14,236 nucleotides of DNA from Eggerthellales bacterium UBA948 (lineage in GTDB: Bacteria; Actinomycetota; Coriobacteriia; Coriobacteriales; UBA8131), in NCBI GenBank assembly GCA_002293265.1, contig DBCW01000013.1:4544-18779 (forward strand), written 5' to 3'. Shown piece after piece: positions 6,338 to 13,457 of this stretch (positions within the stretch are counted from its first letter, which is position 1; each line of letters starts with the position of its first letter). The translations under genes and the position numbers were made by a program. The notes under the pieces are model-generated. The model made no database searches. It was given only the letters and a program-made list of their open reading frames with translations, and was not told the DNA's origin.

Positions 6338-7258
6338 TCAACTTCCCAATCCTCCGGCCATATTGTAAAGAGTAGGTATTTGCGTTACATCGAAAGCCGC
6401 AGCTTCTACTATACAAACTCGAAGCACCAAACCACCGATAAGTACCAGTATTGCGATCCAGTGGATATTTTTTTGAGATCCTATCTTCAATATTTGTATC
6501 TCCATTATTAGCGGAACTACAAGTCCAAATATTACTAATCCCGGCCAAAACAGCCAACTAAGCTCGGCAAATAAAAGAGCTCGCGCAGTAACAGTGGTAT
6601 CAGGATTCAAGTAAGCAGCTAGGAGGTAAAAAGTTAAACATAACAGCTCTGCACCAATTAGAATAATGTCGATCTTGGCTAAAAATCTGATTGTACGCTT
6701 AGAAGCATTTCGTTTCATTGGCAAAGCCGAGCACATCAAAATACCGGCAATACCGGTAGAAAGTGACGACAATAAAAAGAGAACCGATAAGAATGTGCTG
6801 TTCCAAAATACTATTGAAGCTAGGCTCTCCAACAAGAAGCCGGTGTAGACAGCAGTAATTATGCCGGCTAATAACCCAATACCACTAAAAAGAATTGTTA
6901 TATGTCGTGACAAGGAAGATGGCTTAAGTGACTTTGCCAACATGAAAACTGCAGCACAAATGACAGACAATAAGAGCGAAAACGAGCCAACTGTTAGTGG
7001 AGTAAAACTTGGTAATAAAAATACGTTGAGCACTCTATCCGGACGCCCGATATCAAACAGTAAACAGGTGATAGCAAGTCCAAGAATTGCCAAACAAAGC
7101 GACCATGAACTGACCGTATGATCATAAGACAGGCAACCGATCCCGGCAATTCCTTTCCGCCTCGCAACACGCAATAACTCCAGAGCTGATAGGCTACTTA
7201 ATAAACCGCCGCCGACACCACCTAAAAAGAGATAGCCTATGATTAACGCATCAAACAT
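6338..7258 (-). CDS. Orphan NrfD/PsrC-type membrane protein (8 TM predicted)
   Basis: A 306-residue polytopic protein of the NrfD/PsrC superfamily, in the shorter eight-helix form. Visible hallmarks are YLFLGGVGGG in helix 1 (9-18), FDIGRPDR at the end of helix 2 (68-75), the YTGFLLES-x5-FWNS loop (138-154), SSLSTGIAG (164-172) and the LRVCIVEAAAF helix near the C-terminus (279-289). Family members oxidise or reduce quinol and pass electrons to an attached four-cluster ferredoxin subunit. No such subunit, and no molybdoenzyme, is encoded next to it, which is unusual. The frame can begin with TTG at 7264, but the ATG at 7258 is preferred because AAAAGGA lies 7 nt before it. It is likely the first gene of a unit with slipin. 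It could donate to the ferredoxin of the downstream operon, or act without one. Confidence 0.87.
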   Translation of the reverse strand: MFDALIIGYLFLGGVGGGLLSSLSALELLRVARRKGIAGIGCLSYDHTVSSWSLCLAILGLAITCLLFDIGRPDRVLNVFLLPSFTPLTVGSFSLLLSVICAAVFMLAKSLKPSSLSRHITILFSGIGLLAGIITAVYTGFLLESLASIVFWNSTFLSVLFLLSSLSTGIAGILMCSALPMKRNASKRTIRFLAKIDIILIGAELLCLTFYLLAAYLNPDTTVTARALLFAELSWLFWPGLVIFGLVVPLIMEIQILKIGSQKNIHWIAILVLIGGLVLRVCIVEAAAFDVTQIPTLYNMAGGLGS

Positions 7259-7283
7259 TAGCAAATCCTTTTAAAACATGCCG

Positions 7284-7292
7284 CAATGATTG
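7284..7292. promoter_or_regulatory. CAATGATTG palindrome, site C (leader of the NrfD-slipin unit)
   Basis: Third exact copy of the 9-bp palindrome, 26 bp upstream of the NrfD start codon and downstream of the candidate -10 at 7325. Its presence before both respiratory units suggests one regulator for both. Confidence 0.4.
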
Positions 7293-7324
7293 ACTACAGT
7301 GTGACAAATCTAAAGTCAGCTGCG

Positions 7325-7333
7325 ATTGTATCA
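7325..7333 (-). promoter_or_regulatory. Candidate extended -10 promoter of the NrfD-slipin unit
   Basis: On the minus strand the sequence TGATACAAT gives an extended -10 (TG-n-TACAAT, hexamer 5 of 6 to consensus). No good -35 lies at the proper distance; the hexamer there is ATAAAT. Transcription would start near 7318, about 60 nt before the ATG at 7258. Confidence 0.35.
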
Positions 7334-7388
7334 CGTTACATGACGCAATTTATGCTAAATCTGTTTTGGCAAATGCCGGAAATATCTC

Positions 7389-7416
7389 AAAAAAAGCGAC
7401 TATTTATACACCGCTT
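7389..7416 (-). terminator. Candidate intrinsic terminator of dnaE
   Basis: On the minus strand AAGCG (7412-7416) pairs with CGCTT (7394-7398), and a run of seven T (7389-7395) follows, overlapping the end of the stem. The stem is only 5 bp, extendable by G-T pairs, with a loop of about 12 nt. It lies some 70 nt past the dnaE stop, where a terminator is expected before the next unit. Confidence 0.45.
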
Positions 7417-7456
7417 GTCTTCTTGAGCAATGCGAATAATCATTCACTTATGACAA

Positions 7457-7484
7457 GGTTGTGAGCCTGTTTGGTTGTAAGCCT
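7457..7484. repeat. Two-copy 12-bp direct repeat abutting the dnaE stop
   Basis: GGTTGTGAGCCT (7457-7468) and GGTTGTAAGCCT (7473-7484) match at 11 of 12 positions, with a 4-nt spacer (period 16). The second copy ends at the base before the dnaE stop codon. Function unknown; it may be a remnant of duplication or a protein-binding pair. Confidence 0.6.
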
Positions 7485-10400
7485 CTAGTCTCCCAATACC
7501 AGATCCAACTCGGTTCTTAATGCCATTGATCTGCCGTCAACTGTTGTTGGTAGTTCAGCTCTGAACTTTTTGCCGTCGGCACTGCCTATGTAGAGTACTA
7601 CCGGGTCGATTCCCGGGTATCTGGAGAGTGTACGGTTTAGGTTGTCTGCCACTTGCTGATTGAATACATCGGAAGTTATATGTAGCTCTATCGGCTGGGG
7701 TCTGAGAGTTTGCTCGTCCAGTTTGAGGCGCTCTACTTTGCTAACCAGTATTTGCTGCCCACGGTCTGTGGATTCATACTTACATACCACCTTAACTATG
7801 GCATCGTGTCCATCTGCATCTGCCTCAAGCGCTTTACCGCATTCCTTATAGTAAGTGGGAAAAATGATCGCGTCTATGGAACCATCCATATCTTCAAGTG
7901 TGAACTTTGCCATCGCGTCACCTTTTTTGGAGACCATAGGCGTAAACGCGCTTACCATTCCGGCCAGTTTTATCGGCTTACCCTGAGGCACCTTTTGCTC
8001 CTCTGCCTGTTCCTCATCCGCCGATGAATCATCGTCATCATCACCGCCCATGAATACGCCTAACGAGTAGTCGCTGCTTTGTCTGAGCAGTGCAGCGTAT
8101 GGGCTTAGCGGATGATCAGAAACGTACATCTTTAAGATGTCGCGCTCAAAACTCAGCTTCACACGTCTATCCCACTCCACACCATCGGGAGCAGGAATGT
8201 TTTCTTCAAAGCCGTGGTCAATATCGGTCTCGGCAAACATGTCAAACATCGACACCTGCCCGGCAGCCTGGTCACGATGCCTTTTTGCGGCGGTGTCCAT
8301 GAGGTTATCTACCTCTACAAAATGCATCATTTGTTTGCGCGTATAACCGGTGGAGTCAAAAGCGCCGGCTTTGACCAGGGCCTCAACAGTTTTCTTGTTG
8401 CACATAGAGCCGGTTACGCGAAATACAAAATCGTGCAGTGATGTGTAAGCTCCGCCTTTTTCTCGCTCAGCAATTATCTGCTCAGCAGCGCCCTCGCCTA
8501 CACCGCGGATACCGGCGAGTCCAAAGCGTATGCCTTCAGCCACTGCGGTAAACTCGATGCCGGACGAGTTAACATCAGGCGGCAATACCTCGATACCACT
8601 TTGACGGCATGCCGAGATATACTGTATCAAACGCTCGGCTTTACCTACAAAAGAGGATAAAACCGCCGCCATGTATTCTTTGGGATAATAAGCCTTGATC
8701 CAGGCGGTTTGCATAACCAAAATAGCGTATGCGGCTGAATGTGATTTGTTAAAGGCGTACTCGGCAAACTTCTCAACATCATCCCAGATCGTTTGTGCGG
8801 TCTCACGCTTATAACCGTTGCGCTCGGCACCATTGAGCCAATGCTCTTTCATCGTCTCGTTATTGCCGTCAGCCCAATCCATCTTTTGCTTGGTCATCAG
8901 ATCGATCTTCTTTTTGGCCATAGCCTTACGAATACGATCTGACTCCCCTGCGGTAAAACCACTCATCACCATGGAGATGCGCATGACCTGCTCTTGGTAA
9001 ACTATGGTTCCATAGGTCTCTTCGAGGATGTCTTTGAGTCTTTCATCGTAATAGACGATCTTCTTTTTGCCGATCTTGCGCTGTACAAAGTCCTCGGCCA
9101 TACCGGAGTTTAGCGGACCGGGGCGATAAAGTGCGATGCTAGCAACAACGTCTGAGTAGCGGTCGGCGCGCATACGTTTGATCAACGCGGTCATTCCCGC
9201 GCTTTCTACCTGAAACACCCCGGCAGTCTCGCCGCGTGCTAATAACTCATATATCTTCTTGTCTTCAAAGGCAATCTTGTTTAAGTCAATGTCCTTGCCA
9301 TGGTTTGTTTTTACATACTCCTGGGCTTTCATCAACACGTTTAGTGTGCGAAGCCCCAAAAAGTCCATCTTGAGCAAACCCAGTTCAGCGTTATGTGTGC
9401 CATCGTATTGCGTGATGATAACATCGCCCTTGGTATCGTATTTGATAGGCACGTGCTCATCAATCGGGTCGCGACAGATGATTACCGCTGACGCGTGCAC
9501 ACCCTCTCCGCGTACCGTATCTTCTAAAGCCAGTGCAGAATCGATGATCTTTTTTGTTGTCTCGTTTTCACTGTATTCTTGGATTAACTCAGAATTACGT
9601 GCGTCATTTTTCTTGACTTCCTCATGTATTCCCAGTGTGCCTTTAATAGTAGTGCCGGGAGCGCCGGAAATCTTTTTTGAGATATTTGCACCGATGTAGA
9701 TAGGAAAATCAAAAACACGCGTAGAATCTACCACCGCTTGTTTAGCCTTCATTTTGGAGAAGGTGATCACGTGAGCTACTTTCTCGGTGCCGTACAGCTC
9801 ACGCAGGTGCTCGATGACTTTGAAGCGCCCGTCTTCGTCGAAATCGATATCGATATCGGGCATCTCCTGACGTTCCGGAGACAAAAAGCGCTCGAAGAGC
9901 AAGCCGTTTTCCAAAGGGCAAAGGTTGGTTATACCCAAAGCATAACTGATGATAGAACCGGCAGCACTGCCTCGACCCGGACCTACGCCCACGCCGTTTT
10001 CACGAGCCCAACGTGTGAACTCCTGTACGACTAAAAAGTAAGCCGGAAAACCCTGCTCACAAATGATCTTGTACTCAAGCTCAAAACGCTCTTTGACTTC
10101 TTCGGGTAAGGGATCGCCATACAAGCGCTTAAGCCCGGCTTCGGATTCGCGCCTAAGCATCGAGTCGTTTGTCTCGCCCTGTGGCAGAGGGATTGTAGGC
10201 AAAATGATATCGCGTGAGAGACTGGCGTTGCATTTTTCGGCAATTTCGAGAGTTGTTTCCAGCGATTCAGGAAATTCTTTCATCGCATCGTACATCTCTT
10301 CGGGACTTTTCATATAGAACTCGTTGTTGGAAAAGCGCATGCGGTCAACATCATCAACTTTGGCACCGGTGCCGATGCACAACATGATGTCTTGAGTCAC

Positions 10401-11051
10401 TGCGTCTTCTCTGCTCAAATAATGCATGTCATTAGCAGCAGTAGTCTTGAGCCCCATCTCACGGGCAAGCTTCGTGAGTTCACGGTTAAGCTGAAGCTGT
10501 GTCATTCCCTCTTCGGCGGTGATACCTTGATCTTGCAGCTCAATGTAAAAATCTCCCGGCGCAAATAAAGACGCATATTCCTCTGCCCATTTAAGCGCCT
10601 CCGAACGACGATTTGCCATTATCATTTGCGGAATTATGCCCTGCAAACAAGCTGATGTACCTATCAGACCCTTGGAGTTTTGCTGCAAGGATTCCAAAGT
10701 AACACGTGGACGATAATAAAAACCTTGCACCGCAGCGTTAGAAACAATCTTGATGAGATTGTGATAGCCCTGATCATCTTTGGCAAGCAAAATCATGTGG
10801 TATAGCTCGGGCTTACGATCACGCCTAAGCTCGGAATCGGGTGTAAAGTAGATCTCGCAACCGATGATAGGCTTAACTTCAGCTTTTTCACAGGCATTGA
10901 TAAACGCCGGAACACCATACATGTATCCATGATCGGTAATAGCAATTGCCGACATGCCAAATTCTTTAGCCTTTTTGGCCATGTCGGTAACCTTAGTGGC
11001 ACCGTCAAGCATTGAGTACTCTGTGTGATTATGAAGATGTATGAAGTCCAT
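7485..11051 (-). CDS. dnaE: DNA polymerase III alpha subunit (DnaE)
   Basis: Replicative DNA polymerase of 1188 residues. The PHP domain (about 1-280) keeps the metal-site residues expected of an active version: H7, H9, D40-H41, E66, H85, C135, D208 and H210. The C-family polymerase core has the nucleotide-binding GPGRGSAAGS (357-366), the first catalytic pair in PDIDIDFDEDGR (D399, D401) and the third aspartate in KMDFLGL (D563). Tandem helix-hairpin-helix elements follow near 840-860, then a clamp-binding-like QVSMF (932-936), an acidic linker (1004-1019, five consecutive Asp) and an OB-fold (about 1027-1110). The N-terminus MDFIHLHNHT sits exactly where family members start, although the ribosome site (AAGGAA) lies rather far upstream, about 13 nt. 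It follows yerC after 98 nt of mostly featureless sequence. Essential housekeeping gene; no sign of damage. Confidence 0.98.
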   Translation of the reverse strand: MDFIHLHNHTEYSMLDGATKVTDMAKKAKEFGMSAIAITDHGYMYGVPAFINACEKAEVKPIIGCEIYFTPDSELRRDRKPELYHMILLAKDDQGYHNLIKIVSNAAVQGFYYRPRVTLESLQQNSKGLIGTSACLQGIIPQMIMANRRSEALKWAEEYASLFAPGDFYIELQDQGITAEEGMTQLQLNRELTKLAREMGLKTTAANDMHYLSREDAVTQDIMLCIGTGAKVDDVDRMRFSNNEFYMKSPEEMYDAMKEFPESLETTLEIAEKCNASLSRDIILPTIPLPQGETNDSMLRRESEAGLKRLYGDPLPEEVKERFELEYKIICEQGFPAYFLVVQEFTRWARENGVGVGPGRGSAAGSIISYALGITNLCPLENGLLFERFLSPERQEMPDIDIDFDEDGRFKVIEHLRELYGTEKVAHVITFSKMKAKQAVVDSTRVFDFPIYIGANISKKISGAPGTTIKGTLGIHEEVKKNDARNSELIQEYSENETTKKIIDSALALEDTVRGEGVHASAVIICRDPIDEHVPIKYDTKGDVIITQYDGTHNAELGLLKMDFLGLRTLNVLMKAQEYVKTNHGKDIDLNKIAFEDKKIYELLARGETAGVFQVESAGMTALIKRMRADRYSDVVASIALYRPGPLNSGMAEDFVQRKIGKKKIVYYDERLKDILEETYGTIVYQEQVMRISMVMSGFTAGESDRIRKAMAKKKIDLMTKQKMDWADGNNETMKEHWLNGAERNGYKRETAQTIWDDVEKFAEYAFNKSHSAAYAILVMQTAWIKAYYPKEYMAAVLSSFVGKAERLIQYISACRQSGIEVLPPDVNSSGIEFTAVAEGIRFGLAGIRGVGEGAAEQIIAEREKGGAYTSLHDFVFRVTGSMCNKKTVEALVKAGAFDSTGYTRKQMMHFVEVDNLMDTAAKRHRDQAAGQVSMFDMFAETDIDHGFEENIPAPDGVEWDRRVKLSFERDILKMYVSDHPLSPYAALLRQSSDYSLGVFMGGDDDDDSSADEEQAEEQKVPQGKPIKLAGMVSAFTPMVSKKGDAMAKFTLEDMDGSIDAIIFPTYYKECGKALEADADGHDAIVKVVCKYESTDRGQQILVSKVERLKLDEQTLRPQPIELHITSDVFNQQVADNLNRTLSRYPGIDPVVLYIGSADGKKFRAELPTTVDGRSMALRTELDLVLGD

Positions 11052-11084
11052 TTAGTTAAGCGAGTTCCTTTTTTATTCGTTTGC

Positions 11085-11095
11085 TTGTACTACAA
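11085..11095. promoter_or_regulatory. 11-bp palindrome upstream of dnaE
   Basis: TTGTACTACAA has perfect 5-bp arms around one central base, 34 bp before the dnaE start. It resembles the GntR-gene palindrome (TTGTATATACAA) but with one base less at the centre, so binding by the same protein is doubtful. No clear promoter pair was found in this 98-bp gap. Confidence 0.25.
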
Positions 11096-11149
11096 AAGCA
11101 TTTTGCTACCTGCACCAATAACTTGATGGCCAAAAGCGCAAGCGACTAA

Positions 11150-11440
11150 TTATATTTTGCTGTCTATCACAGCGCGATATCCTCCGGTGCCGTAATTTAG
11201 ACATTTAGAAACACGAGCAATGGTAGTTGCCGAAGCACCGGTCTTTTCTTGGATAGTGGTATATGACGAACCGGCATCTAGCATGTATGCCACGGTAAGA
11301 CGCTGCGCCATTTCGTTAACTTCTCGTATTGTACAAAGATCCTCAAGCAAAGCTTTTACTTGCTCAGGATCGCCGATATCAGCAATCACACGATACAAGC
11401 GATCCAATTCTTCACTTGAGACTTGCTTAGTGTTCGTCAT
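11150..11440 (-). CDS. yerC: YerC/YecD-type TrpR-like regulator
   Basis: A 96-residue all-helical DNA-binding protein of the TrpR-like YerC/YecD family. The first half (about 8-50) gives the dimerising helices, including the conserved EVNEMAQRLTVAYML stretch (40-54). The helix-turn-helix follows: SSYTTIQEKTGASATTIARVSK (58-79), and the family-typical ending CLNYGTGGYR (80-89). The start has a GGAAGG site 6 nt upstream and lies 21 nt after the ilvE stop, so the two are probably co-transcribed. TrpR uses tryptophan as corepressor, but YerC proteins have no well-established ligand; a link to amino-acid metabolism through ilvE is only inference. Family assignment is strong, function weak. Confidence 0.92.
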   Translation of the reverse strand: MTNTKQVSSEELDRLYRVIADIGDPEQVKALLEDLCTIREVNEMAQRLTVAYMLDAGSSYTTIQEKTGASATTIARVSKCLNYGTGGYRAVIDSKI

Positions 11441-11461
11441 ACACTACCTTCCAGATTTGAC

Positions 11462-12379
11462 TTAGACCACATCAAGCCACTCATCATATTCGCTCGCTCT
11501 ACCTGCCACAACATCAAAGAACTTGGTTTGTAGCTGCTTGGTTATCGGACCCGGTTTGCCAATTTCACGGTTATCTACCGAATGTATTGGAGTAAGCTCG
11601 GCGGCAGTACCGGTAAAGAATACTTCATCGGCAGTGTATAGATCGGTGCGTACCAGCGAACGCTCATGAACCACAAAGCCTAGGTCGCGTGCGATCTGGA
11701 TGACCGAGTTGCGTGTGAGACCCTCTAAAACCCCATCAGACAGCGGCGGAGTAGAGATTACCCCATCGCGTACAACAAAGATATTCTCACCGGAACCTTC
11801 GGCTACCAGACCGGCTTCGTTGAGTAAGATCGCTTCAACATAACCGTGGTCTTGCGCCTCCATGTTGGCAAGCCCGGAGTTTAGGTATGAGGCCGAGGAT
11901 TTAACCGTTCCCGGAATGGCATTTACGCTGCGTTGGCGCCAAGACGATATTCCAACCGCGATACCCTCCTCCAGTGCTGTGGATCCAAGGTAGGCATCCC
12001 AAGGCCAAACAGCGATTACAACATCTATAGGAGCTGTGCGTGGATTTACACCAACAGCGCCGTAACCTCTGTAAGCGATCGGTCTGATATAACAAGAGTC
12101 AAGCTCGTTTTTTCGAATGGTCTCTAAGGCTGCTTCAGTTAAATCATCTGCACTATAAGGCAGCGGCATCAAGATCATGTTAGCCGAGCGAACCATGCGC
12201 TTCATATGATCCTTGAGGCGAAATACCGCTGAGCCATCTTCTGTCTTATAGCAGCGTATACCCTCAAAGACAGCGGTTCCGTAATGCAGGGCGTGTGACA
12301 ACACATGCGTAGTTGCATCTGCCCATGCTATGAATTGACCGTTTCGCCATATATATTTTCCTTCTTGAATGTCTGCCAC
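11462..12379 (-). CDS. ilvE: Branched-chain amino acid aminotransferase
   Basis: PLP-dependent class IV (fold type IV) aminotransferase of 305 residues. It carries out the last step of valine, isoleucine and leucine synthesis and the first step of their breakdown, with 2-oxoglutarate/glutamate as partner. The Schiff-base lysine is in IPGTVKSSASYLNS and becomes K160 with the chosen start, close to its position in E. coli IlvE. The EGSGENIFVV segment (194-203) holds the glutamate that contacts the PLP ring, and FEGIRCY near the N-terminus (38-44) fits the family. A longer frame begins with ATG at 12412, but the GTG at 12379 has a perfect AGGAGG 6 nt upstream and gives the usual N-terminus, so I use GTG. 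It is followed after 21 nt by yerC. Confidence is high, although D-amino-acid or aminodeoxychorismate relatives share the fold. Confidence 0.95.
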   Translation of the reverse strand: MADIQEGKYIWRNGQFIAWADATTHVLSHALHYGTAVFEGIRCYKTEDGSAVFRLKDHMKRMVRSANMILMPLPYSADDLTEAALETIRKNELDSCYIRPIAYRGYGAVGVNPRTAPIDVVIAVWPWDAYLGSTALEEGIAVGISSWRQRSVNAIPGTVKSSASYLNSGLANMEAQDHGYVEAILLNEAGLVAEGSGENIFVVRDGVISTPPLSDGVLEGLTRNSVIQIARDLGFVVHERSLVRTDLYTADEVFFTGTAAELTPIHSVDNREIGKPGPITKQLQTKFFDVVAGRASEYDEWLDVV

Positions 12380-12448
12380 TTTATACCTCCTAGGTAGAGC
12401 TTGCTTGCACATAAATGCTTGAATGATGCATGAAATTGTTTAAACACC

Positions 12449-12480
12449 CGGTTCAAAGAAACCGATGGTTTGATATTGTA
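12449..12480 (-). promoter_or_regulatory. Candidate ilvE promoter with overlapping palindromes
   Basis: A -10-like TACAAT (12475-12480, minus strand; 5 of 6) has no good -35 at proper spacing. Just downstream are two overlapping inverted repeats that share an arm: AAACC-GAT-GGTTT (12459-12471) and CGGTT-N6-AACCG (12449-12464). Because the first covers the predicted transcription start, an operator is more likely than an RNA switch. A 10-bp palindrome TGTTTAAACA follows at 12437-12446. There are no T-box hallmarks. Confidence 0.3.
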
Positions 12481-12506
12481 CGCTATCTACTTAATGCCTT
12501 TAAGGC

Positions 12507-13457
12507 TTACTTATGAGAATCTGTGTGGGTGGAGCTTTCTTTGCCATCGCCTAAAGGCACATCATCGCCATTGCCATCGAAAACATCTTCTTTTATTTCG
12601 TCTGTGTCTTTGGCAACACCTTTTTCTATCACCACATCTGCCATCTCCATGCCCATCTGAGGGTGTTTAGTAATCCTCGCATACACTAAAAATCCTATGC
12701 CTACAAAGATCATTGGCAGACTCAGCACCATGCCCATAGTCAGCCAATCTGTGCCCATAAGGTACCCAATATGTGCATCAGGCAAGCGAACAAACTCTAC
12801 AGCAATTCTAAAGATTGCATAACCGATCATGAATATGCCAAAGTAGGTACCGCGAACAAATGGCTTACTTCGGTGTGAAAGTATATAAAGTACCGCTAAA
12901 AGTACCACTCCCTCGAGAAATGCTTCGTATAGCTGCGTGGGGTGTCGCGCCACATCGCCACCTGTGGCAAAGACAACGCCCCAAGGCAAATCTGTTGCCT
13001 TACCCCAAAGCTCACCATTGATAAAATTGGCGATGCGCACCAATCCAAGACCGATAGGCGTGCATATACCACAAAGGTCTGCCAAGGTTCCGATCGGCAT
13101 CTTATTAAGACGCGCAGCCACCAGACCTCCTAGCGCAAACCCGATCAACCCACCATGAAATGACATGCCGCCATTTGAGAATGCAAAAATCTGATCCGGA
13201 TGCGCAAAGTAATACCCTTCTCCGTAGAAAAACACATAGCCTAGCCGCCCACCCAAAACCGTACCGATAACGCAGGCAATCAAAAGTACCAAAAGACCGT
13301 CAAAAGTAAACTTAATATTCCAGCGCTTTGCAATACGAAATGCAAGTGTGCCTGCAAGAACGAAACTAATAATATATGCAAGCCCGTACCAGCGAACTGC
13401 AAATGGCCCTATGCTAAAGGCTACCGGATCAAGTATCTGATATAGATCGTTAAGCAT
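12507..13457 (-). CDS. lgt: Prolipoprotein diacylglyceryl transferase
   Basis: Integral membrane enzyme (316 residues) that moves a diacylglyceryl group from phosphatidylglycerol to the lipobox cysteine of prolipoproteins, the first step of lipoprotein maturation. About seven hydrophobic segments are visible. Signature elements are RWYGLAY (22-28), GRLGYV (70-75), the essential histidine in MSFHGG, the Lgt signature around VRIANFINGELWG with its conserved Arg and Asn, and RHPTQLYEA. The C-terminus carries an extra hydrophilic, acidic tail of about 45-50 residues beyond the last membrane segment, longer than in many homologues. The ATG overlaps the TAA of the upstream zinc-ribbon gene by one base (TAATG), so translation is probably coupled; its own ribosome site is weak. 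A perfect GCCTT-T-AAGGC palindrome (12497-12507) touches the stop but has no T tract. Confidence 0.97.
   Translation of the reverse strand: MLNDLYQILDPVAFSIGPFAVRWYGLAYIISFVLAGTLAFRIAKRWNIKFTFDGLLVLLIACVIGTVLGGRLGYVFFYGEGYYFAHPDQIFAFSNGGMSFHGGLIGFALGGLVAARLNKMPIGTLADLCGICTPIGLGLVRIANFINGELWGKATDLPWGVVFATGGDVARHPTQLYEAFLEGVVLLAVLYILSHRSKPFVRGTYFGIFMIGYAIFRIAVEFVRLPDAHIGYLMGTDWLTMGMVLSLPMIFVGIGFLVYARITKHPQMGMEMADVVIEKGVAKDTDEIKEDVFDGNGDDVPLGDGKESSTHTDSHK

Noticed and set aside
6246..6557. 103-codon minus-strand frame overlapping the end of the orphan NrfD gene
   Set aside because: It reads out of frame through the well-conserved NrfD C-terminus and has low-complexity composition; it is a shadow, not a frameshifted extension.
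9259..9699. 146-codon open frame on the plus strand inside dnaE
   Set aside because: Antisense to the conserved polymerase core, with serine-rich composition typical of a shadow frame, and no ribosome site or homology signal.
12380..12412. ATG start for ilvE at 12412
   Set aside because: The strong AGGAGG site lies inside that extension and serves the GTG at 12379, which also restores the usual position of the catalytic lysine.
12420..12506. T-box or other amino-acid riboswitch before ilvE
   Set aside because: The gap is short and lacks the T-box consensus; the overlapping inverted repeats fall at or upstream of the likely transcription start.
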